A stretch of DNA of 64,000 nucleotides. It comes from Bacillota bacterium. Its GTDB lineage: Bacteria; Bacillota; Clostridia; Lachnospirales; Bianqueaceae. Made by a program: the position numbers and the translations under genes. Positions 7,840 through 16,670 of this stretch are shown here, piece by piece (the first letter of the stretch is position 1; every line of letters starts with the position of its first letter). A model generated the notes under the pieces. That model made no database searches. It saw nothing but the letters and a program-made list of their open reading frames with translations, and had not been told where the DNA came from. The stretch covers positions 1 through 64,000 of the forward strand of contig JAFRZE010000068.1 in NCBI GenBank assembly GCA_017442735.1, written 5' to 3'.

Positions 7840-10599
7840 TCACTCTCCTTTCCGAAGAACGATGGATTCATTGCCCATCACATCGAAAGATCCGGTGACC
7901 TTCTCCCCTGCTTCACGCAGATTCGAGTACAGGATCTCATAGGTCCCGTCAAGCTCTACCGTCGTTCCGGTCAGCGAGTGGATGATCAGCAGGTCGTCGA
8001 CTGTATAGGAGACATTTCCCTTTTCCGATGTGACCTCTGACATTCTCGATCTGATCTCGTCCCGGCTGGAGAGTCTGAGTGCTTCCAGTTCTTTTCGGAC
8101 CTGGATCATTTCTTTCGTCTTCTCGAAGACGTCCGCATGATCGATCTTCAGCGAATAGTCCATCACATTGACGAAGTCTCCGGAGATATACGAGTTGCCC
8201 TCGTACTTTCCGGTATCCGGATCCAGCTTGCTGCGCATGAACTCTTCGCCTTCCTGGATGAACGGGATGCCCTGGGACAAAAATACGATCGAGTCCGCCT
8301 GGGTATAGGCGGCCGGGAGCCGGTCTTCGTTCATCGTCTGGACCAGCTGATCGTACAGCGTGTAGTTATCGTGGCAGGATACGTAGTTCAGCACCTGGCC
8401 CGGATCGATCGCCTGTGTCTTCACGGTCTCCTTCGAGAAGATACCGACCGCGCACATCGCGATCGTCGATGCGTCAGAGGAACTTCCCTGTACGTAACCC
8501 TTGCCGGGATTGTTCTCGCCTCTGGCCGCGTTGCGGATCACGTCATTGAACGCGCCTACCATCACACCACTGCCGGCGAAGAAATCCTGTGCCAGCGATT
8601 CCTGTACCGTCGTCTGCTCACTGAGTGCCGTATCGCTGATACCGGCTTTCAGTTTGGAAGCACCGCCGGTCCACGGCTCGCCGTAGATCAGGATCTCCGG
8701 ATAGATCTGACTGCAGTCCTTGTAGATATCGATCATGGTCTGATTGTCAATCAGGCCCATCAGGTCGAACCGGAATCCGGAGAGGTGATACTCGTCTGTC
8801 CAGAACTTGCAGGAATCCCGGAAGAACTTGTTCACCATGTACCGCTCGGAAGCCATCTCGTTGCCGCAGCCGGAGCCGTTGTAGAAAGCGCCGTTGGCCT
8901 TCGTGCGGTAGTAGTAATATGGTACCAGAAGGTTGAAATTCGAGTTCTCGGAAGCCGCCGTATGATTGTAGACGACGTCCATCGTGATCGAAATGTCTGC
9001 CTCGTGCATGGCCATGACCATCGTCTTGAACTCGCGGATCCGGACATAGCCGTCATACGGATCCGTCGAGTAACTGCCTTCCAGTACATTGTAGTTCAAG
9101 GGGTCGTAGCCCCAGTTGTAGTTGTCTTTGGACATTTCTGTCCCGGAGCGGGTCTCATCCACGGACGCGTAGTCGAAGAACGGCTGCAGCTGTACGTGGG
9201 TGATGCCCAGTTCCTTCATATGATCCAGTCCGGTCGATACGGTGACGCCGTCCTTTGTATAGGTCGTGCCGGTCTGGGCCAGGCCCATGAACCGTCCGCG
9301 ATACGCCTCTTCCACACCGCTCGTCTCACTGATCGTCATATCTCGCACATGCGCTTCGTAGATGACCGCGTCCGTGCGGTTCCCGCTGAAGGGCCGCTCG
9401 TCGCTCTCCCATCCGGAAAGCGATGCGTTCAGTTTCGTAAAGTTCACGATCATGCCGCGGCGGCCGTTCACGCCGGCGCTTTTCGCGTAAGGGTCAACGA
9501 CTTCGTTGGTTCCCTTGGCGTTCGTCACGGTATAAGTGTAGTACTGTCCGTCCAGATCTTCCGGTACCGTGACGGTAAAGATGCCCTTCTCGGCCTTTTC
9601 CATAGGATAGACCGCCGCGGGCTCCTTCTCCGTCAAATAATCGCCGGTCTGATAGAGATTCAGCTGGACTTCGGTGCTTGTCGGCGCCCAGACCTTGAAG
9701 ATCGTGGCGGTCGGATTATCTTCGTTGTCGAAAGTTGCACCCAGATCATCGCCATCATAGGCGTAGCGCTCGTTGAATTCGGCCGTATCGAAGTAATAGG
9801 TCATCATCAGTCCTACCTGACAGATCCAGTCCTTATCAAAGCGGTAGCTGACCGTCACGACATCGCAGATATCGATATCGTCGTCCAGGATGAGATCGAC
9901 TTTTTTCAGCGTCTCATCGTACTCGCTCATCTTGAACTTTTTATACTCTTCCCCGTTCAGCGTCATGGAGAAACGGGGCTCGTAGGCTTTGAAGCTATCG
10001 GACAGCGGCTTGAAGTAGACGGAAAGGGTTTTCGCGTCCCGCAGCATGGCATAACTGACGATGGACTTCAAGGCGTTTTCTTCCGTATCGAACACGGTCG
10101 ATTCGGTGGTGCGCACCCAGGCCTCTTGCAGTCCGCCGGGTGTCTCGGAAAGAATCTCGATGGATCGGTCGCCATCCGGGTCCTTGGACCAGTTGTCCGT
10201 CCGGACGATAAATCCGATCAGGCTCGTACCCTTTCCTTCGGAGAGCTCATCGAGGTTCAGATCGACATACACGCCGTAATCATCGTATCCGGTAAATTCA
10301 TAGACTGCGCCGGGGCCGCCGTTTGCCATATCCCACGCCCAGACGTTCCATGCCTCATAGCAGGCACGGTCATTTTTGGAATCATCATTCCGGCGATAGT
10401 GAAGACGAAGGACCTTTGTAGGCTCTGCCGGCATGGAAGCATAATCCGTGCTGTCCAGTGTATAACGGCTGATGACGTCTCCGGCTTTTTCCAGCTGGAT
10501 CGGCTTTTCATCCGGTCCTTCCTTGCTCCCGCAGCCGGAAAGCAGGCTTACCGCCAGAAGGATCGCCATCAGCAAAGATAGTGTTTTCTTATTTTTCAC
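7840..10599 (-). CDS. pulA: Type I pullulanase lipoprotein (GH13)
   Basis: A 919-residue debranching enzyme that should cut alpha-1,6 bonds in starch and pullulan outside the cell. The signal peptide has the lipobox LLSGC. A pullulanase-type carbohydrate-binding module comes first (LRLHYRR near residue 44), followed by a CBM48-like N domain (IFKVWAPTSTEVQLNLY). The catalytic barrel carries the type I signature YNWGYDP (about residue 494), the region I motif VVYNHT, nucleophile Asp about 612 in GFRFDLMG, acid/base Glu about 641 in YGEPW, and Asp about 744 in SCHDN. All catalytic residues are present. It follows the alpha-amylase gene in the operon, giving debranching plus endo-cleavage at the surface. 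Confidence 0.95.
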   Translation of the reverse strand: MKNKKTLSLLMAILLAVSLLSGCGSKEGPDEKPIQLEKAGDVISRYTLDSTDYASMPAEPTKVLRLHYRRNDDSKNDRACYEAWNVWAWDMANGGPGAVYEFTGYDDYGVYVDLNLDELSEGKGTSLIGFIVRTDNWSKDPDGDRSIEILSETPGGLQEAWVRTTESTVFDTEENALKSIVSYAMLRDAKTLSVYFKPLSDSFKAYEPRFSMTLNGEEYKKFKMSEYDETLKKVDLILDDDIDICDVVTVSYRFDKDWICQVGLMMTYYFDTAEFNERYAYDGDDLGATFDNEDNPTATIFKVWAPTSTEVQLNLYQTGDYLTEKEPAAVYPMEKAEKGIFTVTVPEDLDGQYYTYTVTNAKGTNEVVDPYAKSAGVNGRRGMIVNFTKLNASLSGWESDERPFSGNRTDAVIYEAHVRDMTISETSGVEEAYRGRFMGLAQTGTTYTKDGVTVSTGLDHMKELGITHVQLQPFFDYASVDETRSGTEMSKDNYNWGYDPLNYNVLEGSYSTDPYDGYVRIREFKTMVMAMHEADISITMDVVYNHTAASENSNFNLLVPYYYYRTKANGAFYNGSGCGNEMASERYMVNKFFRDSCKFWTDEYHLSGFRFDLMGLIDNQTMIDIYKDCSQIYPEILIYGEPWTGGASKLKAGISDTALSEQTTVQESLAQDFFAGSGVMVGAFNDVIRNAARGENNPGKGYVQGSSSDASTIAMCAVGIFSKETVKTQAIDPGQVLNYVSCHDNYTLYDQLVQTMNEDRLPAAYTQADSIVFLSQGIPFIQEGEEFMRSKLDPDTGKYEGNSYISGDFVNVMDYSLKIDHADVFEKTKEMIQVRKELEALRLSSRDEIRSRMSEVTSEKGNVSYTVDDLLIIHSLTGTTVELDGTYEILYSNLREAGEKVTGSFDVMGNESIVLRKGE

Positions 10600-10613
10600 G
10601 TGTGCCTCCTTCC

Positions 10614-12608
10614 TTACAGGCCGCTGAGGTCATAAAAACCGCTCTTCAGAAGATCGCCGGAAATATCCGGACTTTGTTTCAGTACATGAGAATCCCAGTT
10701 TGTGGGATCACCGATCCTGTAGTCTTTTTCAAATACAGCGACCAGAAAACCTGTCATCCCGGTGGTATCGATCAGCAGGACGCCGTCCTGGATCTCATAG
10801 TCCTGACTCCACCGCCCGGGTGACCAGCTCCAGATATAGAGCGCATAATCACCATTCAGGTATTTGTCATCCAGACCGATGACATTGAACTTTCCTTCGA
10901 TCAGCTGCACCTGACGGTAGGTCAGGGTCTGTTCAAAGACATTCTTCCCTTTTTTCAGGCAGATGGTAAGATTACAGGTTCCGTCATCCGTATGATCCGA
11001 AACTTTCACTTTCGTTTCATTTTCGATCGGATATTGATCAGAAGCATTCCCATTAAAGTAATAGTACGCCTCATCACAATTCCTGGTTTTCAGCGTGATC
11101 TCCTTGTCGCCCACAAAAGTGCAGTCCTTTTCGGAGATCTCCACCTGCGGATGCACATCCTTTGACCGGGTGATGACGGCCATGCCGTTTACTTCAAAGC
11201 GCACATAGGCGATGTGATCGGAAACGACGACTTTTTCACCGGTAAGAGCATCATAATAGTTGCCGGTCTCCAGATGCGGAACCGCAACTTTCACGATCTT
11301 GTCCGGATCCACGTCACCAACGTTCAGAATCAGCGCGCCTTCATCTCCCTGACCGATTTTCTCATTGACATAGAAGGTGCCTTCTGCGGATTCGTAGGAT
11401 TCCGCATCATAGAAACGGTTGTGGAACCGGTTGCTGACCGCTACATATTCACTTTCAAAGGCATAGGATCCGATCACGCCGACTGTCAGTTCTTCGGTCG
11501 GCCTTGCCAGGTACAGACCGCCGAGGCCTTTCTTCGCGGCGATGATCGACCAGTATTTGGCTACGCGCACATCCGAATAATGGGTGTTGCTTGAGACATA
11601 TTCGTCATGGCTCTCCACCCATGCGATCAGATCTTCCGGATTGTCTGTTTTCAATACCGCACTCAGGATCTTGGTCGCATCCTTGGAGGCAAAGACGTTT
11701 TTCAGCTGTGCGGCAAATCCGTCATCCGTGATCCGCATATGATCGGTATAGACACTCAGGTTCCGTCCGGTCGGCGAATTCAGGATCTCTCCATAGGCGT
11801 AGAGGTCTTTGCCGGTCTTTTCCTTATAATAGGCTTTTGCCACTTCCAGGGTGTTGTCCCAGAAATCACTCGGATAGTCTGGATCCTGCTCCGTCTCGAT
11901 ATGCTTGGCCGCATCGAAGCGGAATCCGTCGATGCCGGCATCGATGCATTCCTTGAGGAGTGCAAGGACACGTTCCTGCACATAGGCATTGGAGGTGTCC
12001 AGGTCCGGCAGTGCACCGTACGCGTAATTCTGCGTTTCCGCACCGGATCCGCCGGCGTTTTTGTTGTGGTGGAAGGTGACGCCGTGGCCATCCGTATCTT
12101 CATTCCGATTTGCGTAGATGATCGGTTCATACTCTGCTACGGCGGGAGAAACGGTAGGCGTTCCGTCTGCCTCCGTCTCAACGCCGTCCGAGTTGGCCAG
12201 ATGATTCACTACGATATCCGCCAGTATACAGATACCATATTTTTCTGCTTCTGTGCAGAGCAGGGTCAGCTCTTCCTTGGTGCCCAGCGCCGAATCATCA
12301 CCGATCAGAAAACCGAGCGGCTGATAGAAAGCCCACCAGTTGGATCCTCCGCTTTTCGGCTGCTGCACCGGCATGGTGAGCACATTTTTGAAGCCAGCGT
12401 TTTGGATGTTCTCCAGATTGATCAGGATCTCATGATAAGTCCAGTTAAATGCGTGAAGTGTCAGTCCGTCTTCTGCATTTTCGGGAAGCGCATCTGTATA
12501 GCTGTCTTCAAAATCATTGCAGGCAGGAACCTTGTCGCTGCATCCAAATAAACCAAGGCACAGTGACAAGGCCAATAATGTACAGATGAATAGTTTAACG
12601 ATTTTCAT
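10614..12608 (-). CDS. Alpha-amylase family lipoprotein (GH13)
   Basis: A 664-residue extracellular glycosidase. The start at 12608 has AGAAGGATG upstream and gives a proper signal peptide ending in LGLFGC; an upstream in-frame ATG at 12662 would put 18 unlikely residues before it. GH13 motifs are intact: DIVVNHL, nucleophile Asp about 232 in GFRFDAAKH, Glu about 274 in YGEIL and Asp about 335 in SHDEY. The C-terminal roughly 190 residues follow the barrel and look like a beta-sandwich starch-binding region (SYYYFNG-type and YALYIWSWSPGRW segments). It should release maltodextrins for the MalEFG importer. It lies 14 nt upstream of pulA. Confidence 0.92.
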   Translation of the reverse strand: MKIVKLFICTLLALSLCLGLFGCSDKVPACNDFEDSYTDALPENAEDGLTLHAFNWTYHEILINLENIQNAGFKNVLTMPVQQPKSGGSNWWAFYQPLGFLIGDDSALGTKEELTLLCTEAEKYGICILADIVVNHLANSDGVETEADGTPTVSPAVAEYEPIIYANRNEDTDGHGVTFHHNKNAGGSGAETQNYAYGALPDLDTSNAYVQERVLALLKECIDAGIDGFRFDAAKHIETEQDPDYPSDFWDNTLEVAKAYYKEKTGKDLYAYGEILNSPTGRNLSVYTDHMRITDDGFAAQLKNVFASKDATKILSAVLKTDNPEDLIAWVESHDEYVSSNTHYSDVRVAKYWSIIAAKKGLGGLYLARPTEELTVGVIGSYAFESEYVAVSNRFHNRFYDAESYESAEGTFYVNEKIGQGDEGALILNVGDVDPDKIVKVAVPHLETGNYYDALTGEKVVVSDHIAYVRFEVNGMAVITRSKDVHPQVEISEKDCTFVGDKEITLKTRNCDEAYYYFNGNASDQYPIENETKVKVSDHTDDGTCNLTICLKKGKNVFEQTLTYRQVQLIEGKFNVIGLDDKYLNGDYALYIWSWSPGRWSQDYEIQDGVLLIDTTGMTGFLVAVFEKDYRIGDPTNWDSHVLKQSPDISGDLLKSGFYDLSGL

Positions 12609-12654
12609 GTTTGCATCCTTCTCACGCGATGTTGCTTCTCTATATATGATATAA

Positions 12655-12684
12655 GGAAACAAAGGGGCTCAAAATGAGCCCCTT
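12655..12684 (-). terminator. Hairpin terminator after the starch-binding lipoprotein gene
   Basis: A perfect 10-bp stem (aaggggctca 12662-12671 / tgagcccctt 12675-12684) with a 3-nt loop, then TTTG on the minus strand. It lies 18 nt after the stop of the first gene. Partial readthrough would make the binding protein the most abundant product of the locus. Confidence 0.75.
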
Positions 12685-12702
12685 CTGTGCTGCTAAGCAG
12701 AA

Positions 12703-13662
12703 TTATTTCTTGACAGCGGTAACGCTAACGTCGTCTGCGCTGTTGAATACGATCGTGACTTCGTAGGTGCCGTCTTCTTCGGCTACCAGGTTGTCAGCGC
12801 CGTTGCCCCAGCTGTAATCCCATGCTCCGTCTGCACGTACCTTGAACTCGGTGCCGGCAGTCAGTTCGACTTCGCCGACCCAGGTATTGTCGGCCGTTTT
12901 TTCCATAGCGACATCGCCGTTCCAGTCATTGAAACCGCCGATAATGCCGTAGGTATGGTCTGCGGGAACATATTCCAGGATCTCTTCATAGGCGATACCG
13001 TCTTTCGCTTCTTTCAGTACCAGGCCAACGCCGTATCCGGGATTGCCGGCTGCGGAAACACTGTTGTACTGAGCGATGACAAGGGTATACACACCGGAAC
13101 CACCGGTGACGACCGGGTTGCTGGCCCAGGAGAAGCCATACTCATCGGGCTCTTCCTGCCAGATGGGATACCATACCGTATCCGGAGTCAGAGACTCAGC
13201 ATAAGCGGTCTTGGGATCGCTGATCCACTGATCTTCTGCATATACTTTGTTGTCGCCGTCGACATCAACGGTGCACTGCGCAATCTTGAATGCGTAGGAG
13301 CCGTTGGCACGATACAGTTTTCCGTCTTTCAGGAAGTTGGTGGTCCAGCCAGCGTCATTCGTACCGAAGATCAGTTCGGTCTTATACAGATATTTGACAT
13401 CTTTGCCTTCCAGTGCCTTATACAGGTCTTCGCTGATGGCTTTGACGTCTTTCAGCGCGATGGCTTCCAGTGCGGATTTCTCGTAAAGCTCGGTTGCTTT
13501 ACCATTCCAGCTGTTTTCGGTTCCATCAGCCAGCAGGAACTGACCATGTGTAACCCAGGCAGCATGTCCTTCATCTTTCAGCGGGCTTGAGCTTCCGCCG
13601 CTGCAGGCTGTCAGAGACAGAACCATCGCAGCTGCCAGCAGAAATACAAGAACTTTCTTCAT
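12703..13662 (-). CDS. Starch-binding surface lipoprotein with SusE/SusF-like C-terminal module
   Basis: A 319-residue lipoprotein (lipobox LTAC, then a Gly/Ser linker) and the first gene of the starch locus. The middle region is not recognised. The last about 90 residues (YGIIGGFNDWNGDVAMEK, later TEFKVRADGAWDYSWG) match the pattern of starch-binding modules found in SusE/SusF and in X25-type pullulanase modules, in which Trp residues stack on glucose rings. No catalytic motif is seen, so a binding role at the cell surface is likely. It has its own promoter (13744-13771) and is separated from the amylase gene by a terminator hairpin. Confidence 0.75.
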   Translation of the reverse strand: MKKVLVFLLAAAMVLSLTACSGGSSSPLKDEGHAAWVTHGQFLLADGTENSWNGKATELYEKSALEAIALKDVKAISEDLYKALEGKDVKYLYKTELIFGTNDAGWTTNFLKDGKLYRANGSYAFKIAQCTVDVDGDNKVYAEDQWISDPKTAYAESLTPDTVWYPIWQEEPDEYGFSWASNPVVTGGSGVYTLVIAQYNSVSAAGNPGYGVGLVLKEAKDGIAYEEILEYVPADHTYGIIGGFNDWNGDVAMEKTADNTWVGEVELTAGTEFKVRADGAWDYSWGNGADNLVAEEDGTYEVTIVFNSADDVSVTAVKK

Positions 13663-13702
13663 GATTGTTTTCTCTCCTTTTTCGTTTTTGCCATTAATTG
13701 GC

Positions 13703-13737
13703 TGTTCCGACCCGCCAAACTCAGTAGAATCGGAACA
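13703..13737. promoter_or_regulatory. Inverted repeat at the transcription start of the starch operon
   Basis: tgttccga (13703-13710) and tcggaaca (13730-13737) form a perfect 8-bp inverted repeat with a 19-nt gap. It begins at about +1 of the predicted promoter, so it could be an operator or a leader hairpin. Confidence 0.45.
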
Positions 13738-13743
13738 TTAATT

Positions 13744-13771
13744 ATTTTAATCAATTTTTATCAATAGTCAA
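13744..13771 (-). promoter_or_regulatory. Promoter of the starch/maltodextrin operon
   Basis: Minus-strand TTGACT (13766-13771), 16-nt spacer and TAAAAT (13744-13749), in an AT-rich stretch. A second TTGACA at about 13826-13831 lacks a good -10 box. Confidence 0.65.
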
Positions 13772-13827
13772 CAATAAACAGAGTAATTTTTACAAAAAAT
13801 TAACATTTTCGTGAATTTACCGGCTTG

Positions 13828-15546
13828 TCAATTCAGACCGACTTTTTTTCCTATTATATAGAGCCGTGGCGTTAGGCCTCCGGCCGAAAGGCGGAAGTGT
13901 TTCAGGACTTTCAGACCGGAAGCTTTCTCCAGTTCCTTTTCCAGCAGCCGGCCTTCCATCGTATAAAGCGCCGCGATCCCGCCGGGAGCGAGCCACTTGG
14001 TGAGATTACGAACCAGCGCTTCATACAGTGCTTCATTCTTTGTGTGGTCGCCGACACGAAGACCGAACGGCAGATTCGCGTAGATCTCATCAAACGGACG
14101 ATCTTTTTCAGGAAGCTTCCATGTTTTCAGATCTGTCTGAAGGATCTTCCATTCGGTCAGAAATCCTGCCTCATCCGCCTGATCCTTCGACTGCTCCGGC
14201 AGCGACCAGACGATATCTTCCGGTTTCTGGAAAGCGGCCGCGAGATTCTTTTTCGCGGCGCGAATAGCCCGCGATTCGATATCCAGCCCGACCAGTTCCA
14301 CCGGACCTGAAGTGCTCGCCTTCGCCCTTTCGATCAGAAGGGTCCCGCTGCCGCAGCAGGGATCCAGGATGCGCCGCGGCGATGCCAGGCGGCGCGAAGC
14401 GTCCGCCGGGTCTTCTTTATCTCTCAGATACGGGGCGGCCAGCCGCATGATCATCGCGGCATTGGCCGGATGGATCGAAGCCGGGATGGCTTCTTTCCGG
14501 TAATCAAAGCGCTCATCCGGCGCGCAGGAGAATTTCAGGAACCAACTCACATCCGTGCTATATGTCTCGGAAGGATTTGTGTCATGCGCGCTGAGACGAT
14601 CTTCCGATGCTTTTCCCAGCAAGACCCTCACTTCCACCTCATAGGAGGATGGATCATTGATAAGCGAAGGTCCTGCCAGCGTTTCGATCTCTTCGATCAG
14701 CCGCCGGATCTTATAGCCGCGTCCTTCATGGTTTCCGGATGTCTGTGTTTTCAGTTCGATCCGGTAACGATACGGCGCTTCCCCTTTAAGACAGGCTTGA
14801 CATAACGGCAGGATCTCTTCCGGTCCCGAAAGGGGGACCAGCACTTCCAGCCATGTCCGGTCCCGCTGCAGCAGCTGCCGGACAGAGTGCTCCTTTGAAG
14901 CCGTGACCTTTTCCCTGGGGATTTTTCTTTTCCGTTCACCGAGCGCCGTCACCAGGATCAGATCACGGTCTGCAGGAAAGTCCGAAAATCGACTGGCGCC
15001 GGAGCGCAGCGCAAAACCGGATGCGCCTGACTCTGTCACGCACTGAGCCGCCTTGGATCTGCCTGCGCCGAGACGGGCTTTTCGCAGGGCCTCCTTCTCT
15101 TCCGCCGCGTGTTTTTCCAGGGTGTCTTCCGGCACTTTGTAATCATCCAAAAGATTCGCGAAACCCATGGATCCGATCGCCAGGATATAAGAAGGTCGGA
15201 TCATCTGTACCTGTTCTTCCGAAAGCAGCTCCCGCAATTTCCTGGCCAGGGCCGGTGAGGACGATGCCGTATACAGTTCGCCTATCACACGGGCGGTATT
15301 TTTCCGGACTTTGGCTTCCGGACTATCCAGAAGCGTCAGCCAGAAAGTTTCCTTCGCTTCGCGAAGAATCTGTTCCCGCGGGGCTTTTTTTCTTACCAGA
15401 GGAACCAAAAGGCTCAGGGCCTGCGCGATATTCCGCGGGTCCTGAGCCTCTTTCTCTTTTCTGACTTCCTGAAAAAGACCGGCAAAAAGAAGGCGCGCTT
15501 CACGCACCGCTTCCTTCGCGTCCGATTCATTCCGTCTGTTTGCCAA
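13828..15546 (-). CDS. THUMP-type RNA guanine methyltransferase with HEAT-like N-terminus
   Basis: A protein of about 572 residues. The C-terminal half is a class I SAM-dependent methyltransferase of the RlmL/Trm14 group: DPCCGSGTLLIE binds SAM, and NLPFG is the (N/D)PPY-like catalytic motif of N2-guanine enzymes. The first about 150 residues are helical and repeat-like, which is unusual for the family. The start is set at TTG 15546 because GGAGG lies 6 nt upstream; the ATG at 15600 would overlap nagB by 74 nt and has no site. The remaining 20-nt overlap with nagB suggests coupling. The target RNA is not predictable. Confidence 0.82.
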   Translation of the reverse strand: MANRRNESDAKEAVREARLLFAGLFQEVRKEKEAQDPRNIAQALSLLVPLVRKKAPREQILREAKETFWLTLLDSPEAKVRKNTARVIGELYTASSSPALARKLRELLSEEQVQMIRPSYILAIGSMGFANLLDDYKVPEDTLEKHAAEEKEALRKARLGAGRSKAAQCVTESGASGFALRSGASRFSDFPADRDLILVTALGERKRKIPREKVTASKEHSVRQLLQRDRTWLEVLVPLSGPEEILPLCQACLKGEAPYRYRIELKTQTSGNHEGRGYKIRRLIEEIETLAGPSLINDPSSYEVEVRVLLGKASEDRLSAHDTNPSETYSTDVSWFLKFSCAPDERFDYRKEAIPASIHPANAAMIMRLAAPYLRDKEDPADASRRLASPRRILDPCCGSGTLLIERAKASTSGPVELVGLDIESRAIRAAKKNLAAAFQKPEDIVWSLPEQSKDQADEAGFLTEWKILQTDLKTWKLPEKDRPFDEIYANLPFGLRVGDHTKNEALYEALVRNLTKWLAPGGIAALYTMEGRLLEKELEKASGLKVLKHFRLSAGGLTPRLYIIGKKVGLN

Positions 15547-16375
15547 AGTGAGCCTCCAGTAGTTTTTTACCGCTGTCCTGATCGACATACAGCGTGGCAT
15601 GGGGATGCATCCGCATGATCGTCGCAGGTACTTTTTCGCGGATCTCTCCGAGCACCGTCAGTCCCACCGCCTCTTCCTTCGTCGCCGCCGGTACCATGCA
15701 GAAAAGCTCTTTGGCTCCGGCAAGGGTGGGGACCGTAAGGGTCAGCGCGTGCGTCGGCACTTCCTCAATGGAAGCAAAGCAGCCGTCATGCACCTGCTGC
15801 ATCCGGCAGCGTTCGTCCAGCGAGACCAGCTTTACCATGGCCGGGTCGTCAAATCTGGCGACATGCGGATCATTGAACGCGATATGGCCGTTCTCCCCGA
15901 TCCCCATGAAAACCAGATCCGCCGGATCTTCCTCCAGCAGACGGGTATACCTTTCGATCTCGGCAGACACGGCCGCCTCATCCGGCGCGTATTCCCCGCT
16001 CGCCCGAAGATATTCCACTTTTCCGAAGGGAACCTTTTCAAAGATCCCTCTGCGAAGAAAGTTTCCGAATCCCTGCGGCGCGTCTTCCGGAAGGCCGACA
16101 TACTCGTCCATATGATACGCGTGCACTTTCGAAAAATCGATCCTTCCGCCCAGGCGGGAATCTTCCTCGCACAGCGCCGCCAGAAACTCGTTCTGTGACG
16201 GTGCCGCGGCGAAGATCACCGAGCAGAAGCCCTTTTCGGCAATCACCCGCTCGATCGCAGCTGCTGCATCCGAAGCCGCCGCTTTGCCGAGTGCCGCCCG
16301 ATTTTCATAGATTTCAACCGACAGCCGGCCCGCTTTTCCCTGGCGGATCAGTCCGGCTTTTCCTTGTGCGATCAT
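15527..16375 (-). CDS. nagB: Glucosamine-6-phosphate deaminase
   Basis: A 282-residue NagB/6-phosphogluconolactonase-fold enzyme that converts glucosamine 6-phosphate to fructose 6-phosphate and ammonia. Recognisable motifs are MDEYVGLP (Asp about 90, the proton-transfer residue), GIGENGHIAFNDP (catalytic His region) and VPTHALTLTVP. It starts 17 nt after the FakA-like gene behind AGAGGAAATG. The first about 15 residues contain a short repeat (QGKAGLIRQGKAG), so they may be an extension. No nagA or PTS gene is near. Confidence 0.9.
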   Translation of the reverse strand: MIAQGKAGLIRQGKAGRLSVEIYENRAALGKAAASDAAAAIERVIAEKGFCSVIFAAAPSQNEFLAALCEEDSRLGGRIDFSKVHAYHMDEYVGLPEDAPQGFGNFLRRGIFEKVPFGKVEYLRASGEYAPDEAAVSAEIERYTRLLEEDPADLVFMGIGENGHIAFNDPHVARFDDPAMVKLVSLDERCRMQQVHDGCFASIEEVPTHALTLTVPTLAGAKELFCMVPAATKEEAVGLTVLGEIREKVPATIMRMHPHATLYVDQDSGKKLLEAHFGKQTE

Positions 16376-16392
16376 GTCATTTCCTCTGGGGA

Positions 16393-16644
16393 TCAGCCGT
16401 GCAGGCCGCGTGCCTGACGGTCCATATCCTCCACGACGATATCATAGATCTCGCCGAGTGTTGAACAGTATTCCAGCACTTCCCAGGGCTTATTCGTATG
16501 AAAATGGATCTTGATCAGGTCCTCATCCCCGACTGCGAGCAGGCAGTCGCCCTCAAAATGCTCCAGAAAATAATCATGGATCTCATCTTCATCGAGGTCT
16601 TCGCCTTCGATGAGCAGCTGGGTATCATATCTCGGATCTACCAT
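16393..16644 (-). CDS. Stand-alone FakA/DAK-associated domain protein
   Basis: An 83-residue acidic protein. YDTQLLIEG followed by VGDEDLIKIHFHTNKPWEVLEY and a DIVVEDM ending strongly resembles the middle domain of FakA/YloV (DhaK-like fatty acid kinase), but both the kinase and the DegV-like parts are missing. It lies 26 nt after proS and 17 nt before nagB with a clear AAAGGAG site. A regulatory or lipid-related role would be inference only. Confidence 0.75.
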   Translation of the reverse strand: MVDPRYDTQLLIEGEDLDEDEIHDYFLEHFEGDCLLAVGDEDLIKIHFHTNKPWEVLEYCSTLGEIYDIVVEDMDRQARGLHG

Positions 16645-16670
16645 GGTCGTACTCCTTTCACAAATGGGGT

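Noticed and set aside
8137-10581. 814-residue plus-strand frame opposite pulA
   Set aside because: Antisense to a pullulanase with intact catalytic residues; no family match or start site.
13744-13831. Second promoter using TTGACA near 13826-13831
   Set aside because: No acceptable -10 box at 16-18 nt; the TTGACT/TAAAAT pair is better placed.
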